Shown here: positions 37,636-44,071 of the stretch, piece after piece | Numbering within the stretch: position 1 is the stretch's first letter | Layout of the letters: each line of letters opens with the position of its first letter | Source of the DNA: Xanthobacter autotrophicus | GTDB lineage: Bacteria; Pseudomonadota; Alphaproteobacteria; Rhizobiales; Xanthobacteraceae | Length of the DNA: 64,000 nucleotides | Assembly (NCBI RefSeq): GCF_030015065.1 | Contig: NZ_JAIVFN010000001.1 | Location: 1 to 64,000, forward strand | Direction: 5' to 3' | Position numbers and translations under genes: made by a program | Notes under the pieces: model-generated | What the model was told of the DNA's origin: nothing | The model's database searches: none | Seen by the model: the letters and a program-made list of their open reading frames with translations, nothing else

Positions 37636-38150
37636 AGCGGGTGACGTGGCAGGTGACGTGGCATGCGGCGCGGCGCGCGCTGTTCCTCGCCGCCGGCCTT
37701 GCCGTGCTCGCCGCGCTGGGCTGGAGCGTCCGCGGCTTCGAGAGCCTGATGGCGTCAGGCGAAGTGGTTCTCCTCGACCTCGCCCCGGTGGATCCGCGCT
37801 CGCTGATCCAGGGCGACTACATGCGGCTCTCCTTTGCGCTGGAGCGGCAGCAGATCCGCCTCGGCGCGCCGACCGGTACCGTCATTCTCAAGCTGGACGA
37901 GCGCCGCATCGGCAGCTTCCGCCGCCTCGGCAGCGCAGGGCCGCCCGCGCCCGGCGAGCAGGCCTTTCACGTGCGCGCCCAGCCCGGCGGCGACGGGGTG
38001 ATCGTCGAGCCGCACTCCTTCCTGTTCCAGGAGGGTCAGGCAGAACTTTATGCGAATGCGCGCTACGGCATTTTCCGCGTGGATGCGGCCGGGCGCCATC
38101 TGCTGGTCGGCCTCGCCGACGCCGAAGCCGGAAAGATCGAGCCGCGCTGA
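37632..38150 (+). CDS. GDYXXLXY domain-containing protein
   Basis: A 172-residue protein with one N-terminal membrane helix (about 16-36) and a periplasmic domain. The naming motif appears as GDYMRLSF (about residues 61-68), with YGIFRVD and further strands after it. It is the third gene of the DUF2157-DUF4401 operon and begins by overlapping the previous stop. Function is unknown; the extracytoplasmic domain may be the ligand-contacting part of the trio. Confidence 0.88.
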   Translation: MKRVTWQVTWHAARRALFLAAGLAVLAALGWSVRGFESLMASGEVVLLDLAPVDPRSLIQGDYMRLSFALERQQIRLGAPTGTVILKLDERRIGSFRRLGSAGPPAPGEQAFHVRAQPGGDGVIVEPHSFLFQEGQAELYANARYGIFRVDAAGRHLLVGLADAEAGKIEPR

Positions 38151-38175
38151 AGACGGACACCACCGCGCCGCATCG

Positions 38176-38712
38176 TCAGGTCTCGTCCGCCTTGCTGGTG
38201 AACCCGCGCACGCGGAGTGCCCGGACCGTCCAAGCCATGCCAAGGACGAGCGCCAGGCCGGCTGCGGCAAGGAGCCAGACCGGCATTTCCTGCCAGGGCC
38301 GCAGCACGCCCGCCTTCGCCGCCGCCACCACGAGGATCGTCACCACCAGGTAGACGAAAGCGGCCTGCCAGGTCTTCGCGCGCCCTGCCCCGTCGGGCGT
38401 GTCGTGCGGATCGAGAAAGCGCGGGGCGACGATGGCGAGATAGACCATTTGCTGGAGCGCGCCGAGCACGAACAATACGGCCGCCACGTCGAGCCGCAGA
38501 ACTAACGCGAGACCGCCCGCCCCGATCAACACGGAGCCGGCGGCGAGCCAGATTTCCCGCGCGCGCGCGGCCGGATGCGGGGGAGCACCCATGATCGCCG
38601 CATAAGCCGTGTCGGCCATGGCCGAAACCGCGAGCGAGCGCACCACGAGCACGCCGCTCAGCACATAGAACAGGCCGAGGACCCTCAGGCCGGTTTCGAT
38701 GACGATGTTCAT
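38176..38712 (-). CDS. hypothetical four-helix membrane protein
   Basis: A 178-residue membrane protein with about four helices (for example LRVLGLFYVLSGVLVVRSLA and LLAAAGLALVLGMAWTVRAL). I recognise no family. The start at 38712 has a GAG about 9 bases upstream; an ATG three codons earlier is equally possible. It is convergent with the GDYXXLXY gene. Nothing shows its role. Confidence 0.6.
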   Translation of the reverse strand: MNIVIETGLRVLGLFYVLSGVLVVRSLAVSAMADTAYAAIMGAPPHPAARAREIWLAAGSVLIGAGGLALVLRLDVAAVLFVLGALQQMVYLAIVAPRFLDPHDTPDGAGRAKTWQAAFVYLVVTILVVAAAKAGVLRPWQEMPVWLLAAAGLALVLGMAWTVRALRVRGFTSKADET

Positions 38713-38974
38713 GTGGAGCATCTCAAGGCGTGGCGTGCCGTCAAAGCAGGGCTGAAGAACGGGAGCCGAGGCAAGTGGCAGCTGCCAGGGCGAGGCTCGG
38801 CACGCAAGATCGGGCTCGGGAATGGCGCATGGACATGAACTCGCGTCGTACCGGACCGGTGGAGACGGACCACAACCGATTCCGGATCATCTCGGCGGGC
38901 CGAAGCGAAAGCAATCAGCCTCAGGACTCGGTTAGGGTCATGTCCAGCCCCCATGGCCGCCGTTGCGCGACGGC

Positions 38975-41900
38975 TCACCACCGGCGCCTCGGGACCGAAA
39001 GACGCCTGGAGACCGATCTCGGCAGCATCGCCAGCAGCCGCGTGGCGAGCATGGGCCCGCCTTCCACCGCGATGGATGTGCGTGCAAGTGTGACGAGCAT
39101 CGGCCCTGGCGGTCCGCCACGCTGGTGCGGGGCATCGGCAAGGCCGAGGATGAATTCGTGACGACCGGGCTCGGCGGGAGCGGAAACGCTCATGCGCACC
39201 GTTGCCATGCCGCCGGGTGCCATGGGCGGCAGGGGCGTCGTCGAAACAGCGCCCCCGGGCGTGATCGGCCCGCCCTCGCGCAGCCAGGTGCCGGCCAGCA
39301 CGATGCCGGCGGCCTCGGTCCCGATCATGTCGTCGTCGAGATTGCGCACCGCCACATCGAGATGAACCCGCTCGCCGGGCCTGGCCGGAGACGGCGCGGC
39401 CTCCAGCCCGAGCTGTACGATCTCGTCCCAGCTCGCCCAGGGTCGCGGCCATCGCGCCAGCGCGTCGGCGATGTGTCGGGAGAGCGTCGACGCCAGCGCA
39501 CCGATATTGGCGGGCGTGTAGAGCTCGCCATAGGCGCCGTCAGTCTCCTCAAGGGCGAGGCTGGCGAAGCTGTCGCGCCAAAGCGGCACCGGGTCCTGCG
39601 TCGCAGCTTTCGGATTGAGCACGCTGTCGCGGCCATGAAGGACCAGCACGTCGCCGGGAAAGCGGAGCGGCTCCCCCGTCAGCTCGACCAGCATCAGCAG
39701 GGGGAGATCGCGGCCACGCCGCACCAGATGGCGCGCCATGGCCAGGGCGATCTCGGCCCCCTGGCACTGTCCCAGCAGAAGCACCGGCCCCGTCGGGCAC
39801 ATGGCCTGGACGTGCTGCACGTAGCGCTGGACCAGGGCCCGGATGACGGCCTTGTCCGATCGGCCGACCAGATGGGCCGAGCGGAAGGCATAAAGCGGCT
39901 GGTCGGCTCCGAGGGCCGCCGCCAGACCAACAGGCTCTTCCGCGCTGTTGAAGACGCAGAACAGCGGCGGCCTCGTGCCCGCCTCGTTCCAGGCGAGCAT
40001 CAGCCTGTCGTGCGAGACTCTCCTGCCCTCCCAGGTCTCGATGAAGGACGCCATCTTGCGCCACATCCCGCGCGACTGGGTGCGCGGCGGACCGGCCTGC
40101 CGGGGCGCGGGGCCGGAGCGGGCCTGCTCCACCAGCGCGCGCAGCGTGTCGAAGCGGGGATCGGCGAAGAAGGCCTCGATGGCGAACGGCTGTTCGATGA
40201 TCGCGTCCACCCCAGCCACCAGCGTCGCAGCGCGCAGCGAATCGCCACCGCACGCGAAGAAGTTGGCGCCGCGGTCGAAATCCGTGTCCAGATCCAGCAC
40301 GTCGCGCCACAGCGCGCTCAGGACCGCGTCGATGTCGCCATCGGGCCTGCCGCCCGCGGGATTGCGCGCAAGCGTTGCTCCGCCCTGATCTGCGGCACGG
40401 GCGGCCAGAGCCAGCCGATCCACCTTGCCGGTGGCCGTGAGGGGCCATTCGCGCGGGCGGACCGCCATGACCAGCGCCGGCGCGATGCCGAAGCGGCGGA
40501 CGAGCGATCGGCGGATATCGATGGTGCGCAGCTCCGGGCGCACCTCGTCCTCGCCGATCCCGACCGCGATCCCGAGCCGGTCGGTGGCGTCGGCGGTCCG
40601 ACGCAGGACGAAGGACACCGCGCGGCCGTCAAAGCCGGGGATGGATTGCAGATGCGTGTCGAAATCATCGAGGGCGAACTTGCGTCCCCCGATGACGAGG
40701 ACATGCTTCGCACGACCACGGAAGGCAAAGCCGCCGGGCCCGATGACGCCGAGATCGCCGGTCTTCCACCATCCATCCGCGCTCAGGCCCGCGCGGAACG
40801 CTTCCAGCTCTCCCCAATAGCCTGAAAACAGGGTCTGCGGCGCGCGCACCTCCACGTGCCCGACCTCTCCCGGCCGCGCCGGCGCGCCGCCATCGCCGAC
40901 AATCCGCAGCGAAACGCCTGCGGCGCAGCCGCCAAGGATGGGCGCGCCCGCATTGTCCAGCGGCGCGGTCGCCGGATCGACCCCGGCGAGGATATGGCTC
41001 GTCTCCGTGGTCCCGTAGCCGGCGCGCAGGACATCGGCGGCACCATGGCGCCGCAGCAGGGCATCGAGGCGGGCGGATACGGGACGGGTGACCGTCTCGC
41101 CCCCGAGGCCCACCACCCGCAGGGAGCGCAGATCGAATGCGGACGCGCTGCCGGCGAGGCTTTCCGTCAGGCGTGCCGCCATGGAGTTGGTCATCTGGAC
41201 GGACGTGATGGAAAAGCGCTCGATCGCCTCCAGGATCGCCGCCGGCCGGGCTGCGAGAAGCTGCGGCGACATCTGCGTCCAGCTCGCGAACTGAAGGAAG
41301 ACCGCGCGCTGGCCACTGACGCCTTCCTGCGGGAAGACGCCGAGGCAGTGGTCGCGCAGCCATGCCGGTGCGTAATTGGCCGGAAAATGCCGGGACACCA
41401 TCGCGCTGCGGCTTACCATGGCCAGCTTCTGCGCGCCGGTGGAGCCGGAGGTGGGGATGAGGCAGACGACCTCGTTCTCCTCCCCCACTTCGGCCATCTC
41501 CGCTTGCGTGTCGCCGACCTCCTCAAGCCGGACGACCGGCGCGCCGGGCCGCAGTGCGATCAGGCGGTCGAGGCCCGACGCGGGATCATCGGTGACGAAC
41601 ACCGGATCCCTGAGGCTGCCGACGAGCCGCGAGAGGGTCTCGTCCGCCGCGGTCCGGGCGACGCCTCCGAAGGGAATGACCGTGGCGCCCAGGCGCAGGC
41701 CGGCCCAGAACGCCGGGATGAAATCGAGAAGGTCTTCGGCCAGCAGGACAATATGGCGATCGGCTCCGGCGCCGGCGCCACGCAGGGCGGTGGCGATGCG
41801 CCCGGACCGTCGCCACGCGGCGGCGACCGTCTGCTCCACGACCCCGCCATCGGGCTGAAGACTGCGCAGGAGCGCGTCGGGCGACGCAGCGACGCGGCGG

Positions 41901-42001
41901 GCCAGGTTCCGGGTGACCGTCGCAGCCGCGTCGTCCGCGAGACTGCGCGCCGGACCGTTGAGAATTGCGACCTCCGGGGCCTGCTCAGGCCGCTGCAGCA
42001 T
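38975..42001 (-). CDS. single-module A-PCP-TE (NRPS-like) protein with C-terminal beta-sandwich
   Basis: A 1008-residue multidomain enzyme. An adenylation domain spans about 60-535: P-loop IPTSGSTGAQKLAM (182-195), GYGTTE (329-334), WKTGDLG (412-418) and TGKVDRL (524-530), all intact. A carrier domain follows with FFACGGDSL (phosphopantetheine on Ser588). A thioesterase-like alpha/beta-hydrolase covers about 680-880; its nucleophile elbow reads GQCQG, so Cys746 replaces the usual serine. The last 110 residues look like an Ig-type beta-sandwich. There is no condensation domain. The protein could activate one acid and load, cyclise or transfer it. Its start lies inside the end of the HExxH gene (17-base overlap), so the two are coupled. 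Confidence 0.85.
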   Translation of the reverse strand: MLQRPEQAPEVAILNGPARSLADDAAATVTRNLARRVAASPDALLRSLQPDGGVVEQTVAAAWRRSGRIATALRGAGAGADRHIVLLAEDLLDFIPAFWAGLRLGATVIPFGGVARTAADETLSRLVGSLRDPVFVTDDPASGLDRLIALRPGAPVVRLEEVGDTQAEMAEVGEENEVVCLIPTSGSTGAQKLAMVSRSAMVSRHFPANYAPAWLRDHCLGVFPQEGVSGQRAVFLQFASWTQMSPQLLAARPAAILEAIERFSITSVQMTNSMAARLTESLAGSASAFDLRSLRVVGLGGETVTRPVSARLDALLRRHGAADVLRAGYGTTETSHILAGVDPATAPLDNAGAPILGGCAAGVSLRIVGDGGAPARPGEVGHVEVRAPQTLFSGYWGELEAFRAGLSADGWWKTGDLGVIGPGGFAFRGRAKHVLVIGGRKFALDDFDTHLQSIPGFDGRAVSFVLRRTADATDRLGIAVGIGEDEVRPELRTIDIRRSLVRRFGIAPALVMAVRPREWPLTATGKVDRLALAARAADQGGATLARNPAGGRPDGDIDAVLSALWRDVLDLDTDFDRGANFFACGGDSLRAATLVAGVDAIIEQPFAIEAFFADPRFDTLRALVEQARSGPAPRQAGPPRTQSRGMWRKMASFIETWEGRRVSHDRLMLAWNEAGTRPPLFCVFNSAEEPVGLAAALGADQPLYAFRSAHLVGRSDKAVIRALVQRYVQHVQAMCPTGPVLLLGQCQGAEIALAMARHLVRRGRDLPLLMLVELTGEPLRFPGDVLVLHGRDSVLNPKAATQDPVPLWRDSFASLALEETDGAYGELYTPANIGALASTLSRHIADALARWPRPWASWDEIVQLGLEAAPSPARPGERVHLDVAVRNLDDDMIGTEAAGIVLAGTWLREGGPITPGGAVSTTPLPPMAPGGMATVRMSVSAPAEPGRHEFILGLADAPHQRGGPPGPMLVTLARTSIAVEGGPMLATRLLAMLPRSVSRRLSVPRRRW

Positions 42002-42980
42002 GGCTCATATAGTCGGCGGCCGCGCGCATCACCTCGTCTCCCAGAGGGGTGAGATCGGCAGCGCCGAAGACCACGCCGGCCCCATCGTCGAACCGCGATG
42101 CCAGATGCGCCAGGGTCTGTTCGATCTGCCGCCGGTCGAGGGCGGAGCCTCCCGGAGCGCCGCGGGCCAGCAGGCGACCGTAGAACAGATGCAGCCGCGA
42201 ACAGACGAAGGTGGCGTGGAACACGCCATCCATGGGCCGGGGATCGGAGCGCAGCGGCGAGCTGAAACGCTGCGAATCGGGATTGCGGACCAGAGGCTCC
42301 TCGTTGCTCAGCCCGAACAGCAGCAGGTGCGCGGCTTCGTGGACGAGGCTCTCGGCGATCTGCAGGGACGAGCGATGGATATCGACGTTCAGCGTCGCCG
42401 CGCCCCACAGCATGAGCGAGGAATCGCTGCCGAACGTGGCATCCGGGCTGAAGGGCGCCGCGCCGATGATCTGCACCACCAATGCGCGCACCTCCCTGCC
42501 GAGGTCGCTGTCCACGTGGTCGATGAGGGCGAGAGCCTCCTCCACATCCGACACGAATGTCTGCCATTGCGCGGCAAGACGACCGGCATCGAGCGGACCG
42601 ATCACCGGCCTTGCCTCGCCCGCATTCAGGAGACGGCAGATGCGTGCCGCATCCTCGCCCAGCTTTTCCTCGTTCAGGGGGACGAGTTCATGGCGCGCGT
42701 CCTGGGCCGCCAGGGTGATGATTCGGCGCCAGAGCCGAGCCGCTTCCTCGGGGCGGCCGGCCTTCAGCGCGAAGACCAGCTCGAAATAGCAGCCGAAGAC
42801 GCAGGGCTGGACGCGATGGTCTCTGACGTCGGCGAACAACCGCGCCGTTTCATCCGGCCCTGAGCCGAGCATTTGCCCGGTCTGCGCGAAGATGTGCTCC
42901 AGGCTCGACGCCAGCCTCAGCCGCGTTTTGCGATCCAGCTCTTCAATTCTGCTTTGGCCTTTTGGAAAGAATACCGACAC
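41985..42980 (-). CDS. HExxH-motif protein resembling aKG-HExxH-type peptide beta-hydroxylases
   Basis: A protein of about 331 residues. SLVHEAAHLLLFGLS carries HEAAH (residues 214-218 from the GTG at 42980), followed by a conserved-looking segment (SSPLRSDPRPMDGVFHATFV) matching the family called aKG-HExxH-type peptide beta-hydroxylase, or HExxH motif-containing putative peptide modification protein. Such enzymes use iron and 2-oxoglutarate to hydroxylate ribosomal peptides; despite the motif they are not peptidases. The N-terminal 200 residues are helical. The start is uncertain (GTG at 42980 or 43037). It is divergent from the candidate precursor peptide gene and upstream of the A-PCP-TE gene. 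Confidence 0.72.
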   Translation of the reverse strand: MSVFFPKGQSRIEELDRKTRLRLASSLEHIFAQTGQMLGSGPDETARLFADVRDHRVQPCVFGCYFELVFALKAGRPEEAARLWRRIITLAAQDARHELVPLNEEKLGEDAARICRLLNAGEARPVIGPLDAGRLAAQWQTFVSDVEEALALIDHVDSDLGREVRALVVQIIGAAPFSPDATFGSDSSLMLWGAATLNVDIHRSSLQIAESLVHEAAHLLLFGLSNEEPLVRNPDSQRFSSPLRSDPRPMDGVFHATFVCSRLHLFYGRLLARGAPGGSALDRRQIEQTLAHLASRFDDGAGVVFGAADLTPLGDEVMRAAADYMSHAAAA

Positions 42981-43016
42981 AGAAAAGCTCACCCTTTTTA
43001 AGCTTAAGAGAACAGA

Positions 43017-43036
43017 TGTTGTCACAAAGGACAACA
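43017..43036. promoter_or_regulatory. candidate operator between the hydroxylase and the peptide gene
   Basis: TGTTGTC (43017-43023) and GACAACA (43030-43036) are perfect inverted arms with a 6-base spacer. They lie between the divergent hydroxylase and peptide genes, 37 bases upstream of the GTG at 42980. If translation began at 43037 the palindrome would be coding, so it mildly supports the shorter start. Confidence 0.35.
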
Positions 43037-43078
43037 CCGCTCTGCGATCGGGGCGGTTTCACCGTAGCAGGCCTTCCA

Positions 43079-43107
43079 TTGACCGTCGAGATACGCTCCC
43101 TTATGGA
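43079..43107 (+). promoter_or_regulatory. possible sigma-70 promoter of the peptide gene
   Basis: TTGACC (43079-43084) matches the -35 box in 5 of 6 positions. A 17-base spacer leads to TATGGA (43102-43107), a weak -10 box. It lies 76 bases before the peptide start at 43183. Confidence 0.3.
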
Positions 43108-43182
43108 AATAAATGGCGAGAGCCGTAATCGCATGACGCGGTATTATTTTAGGCCGCCTCACGAATGGGCAAGGAGGGCGAG

Positions 43183-43425
43183 ATGACCAAGTCTTCGATC
43201 GGGACGACCAACGCCGGGTTCACCGCAAATCTGGATGAAGCCATGCTTTTCGGCTTTGATCGGCTCCTCGGCGCGCGAGACGCGGAAGCTGCGGGCGTCG
43301 CCCTGAACAAGCGGGCTGAAACGCCGCCTTCCGACGCGATCACGAACGTCGCCGGCATCGCCTTCAACAAGCGTGGCGAAGGCCCGGTCCAGAAGCCGGC
43401 CCAGTCTCGCGACAACCAGTCCTGA
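43183..43425 (+). CDS. candidate modified-peptide precursor with two repeated core motifs
   Basis: An 80-residue peptide. The ATG at 43183 is fixed by a perfect Shine-Dalgarno AAGGAGGG at 43171-43178, five bases upstream; the ATG at 43165 would place that site inside the gene. The first 34 residues look like a leader (helix LDEAMLFGFDRLLGARDAE). Then AAGVALNKRAE (36-46) and VAGIAFNKRGE (56-66) repeat with a 20-residue period, and a polar tail ends it. There are no cysteines. The gene is divergent from the HExxH hydroxylase gene and followed at once by a strong hairpin. Repeated short motifs beside a peptide-modifying enzyme suggest a RiPP precursor, possibly hydroxylated on the Asn or neighbouring residues and cleaved at KR. 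I know no family for it. Confidence 0.65.
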   Translation: MTKSSIGTTNAGFTANLDEAMLFGFDRLLGARDAEAAGVALNKRAETPPSDAITNVAGIAFNKRGEGPVQKPAQSRDNQS

Positions 43426-43430
43426 ATTCA

Positions 43431-43464
43431 AAGCCTTCCCAGGCCGTGGCGTCTGGGAAGGCTT
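43431..43464 (+). terminator. strong hairpin terminator after the peptide gene
   Basis: AAGCCTTCCCAG (43431-43442) and CTGGGAAGGCTT (43453-43464) form a perfect 12-bp stem with a 10-base loop, 5 bases after the peptide stop. A T-run is missing, but the stem is the strongest in this region. It could also serve the convergent GNAT gene. Confidence 0.75.
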
Positions 43465-43487
43465 GCCCGTGCGCGCTTGCGGCCGGC

Positions 43488-44048
43488 TCAGCAGGTGGAG
43501 AGCGGCAGCGGCGGCGGCGGGGTTGTGGATCCGGGACCGAGAGAGCGCTGCACCATCACGCTGTCGGACCAGCGGCCATAGCGATAGGCGACCCCCGGCA
43601 GGAGCCCCACGCGCACGAAGCCGAACCGCTCGTGCAAGGTGAGCGAGGCTTTGTTGTCGGCATCAATATAGCCGATCATCTGACGGAAGCCCGCCGCGGC
43701 GCAGGCGTCGATCAGCCCTTGCATGAGATGGCGGCCGATGCCCTGGCCGAGATGCTCGTGGTGCACATAGATCGAGTGCTTGACGCTGTAGCGGTAGGCC
43801 GGCCGCTTGCGGAACAGCACCACATAGGCATAGCCCACCACCTCCTCGCCGCGGAGCGCGACGATGTGGGGAAACCGGCGGCTCTTGAAATTCTTGCGGC
43901 GCTCGCGCAAGTCGTCGGGCTGCGGCGTGTCGCCGTCGTCCACGCCCTCCTCGACACCACGGCGGATGTGGCGGCGATAGATCGCCAGCATGGCATCCAC
44001 GTCGGAATCCCGCGAGGGCCGAAGGATGACGGCTTGCTCCTGCTCCAT
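43488..44048 (-). CDS. GNAT family N-acetyltransferase (phosphinothricin acetyltransferase-like)
   Basis: A 186-residue acetyltransferase. VILRPSRDSDVDAMLAIYRRH begins the domain, HEHLGQGIGRHLMQGLI holds the acetyl-CoA pyrophosphate loop, and DADNKASLTLHERFGFVRVG is the C-terminal signature of the PAT/bar-like subgroup. Substrates in that subgroup are amino-acid analogues such as methionine sulfoximine. It lies 23 bases after the amino-acid decarboxylase gene on the same strand, so a diamine or amino-acid substrate is possible but unproven. Confidence 0.88.
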   Translation of the reverse strand: MEQEQAVILRPSRDSDVDAMLAIYRRHIRRGVEEGVDDGDTPQPDDLRERRKNFKSRRFPHIVALRGEEVVGYAYVVLFRKRPAYRYSVKHSIYVHHEHLGQGIGRHLMQGLIDACAAAGFRQMIGYIDADNKASLTLHERFGFVRVGLLPGVAYRYGRWSDSVMVQRSLGPGSTTPPPPLPLSTC

Positions 44049-44071
44049 GGGCGAACCTGAAACTCCCTGCC

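Noticed and set aside
41985-42980. Zinc metallopeptidase based on HEAAH
   Set aside because: The sequence around the motif matches the HExxH peptide-modification family better than known metallopeptidases, and the neighbouring small peptide gene fits that reading; a peptidase is not fully excluded.
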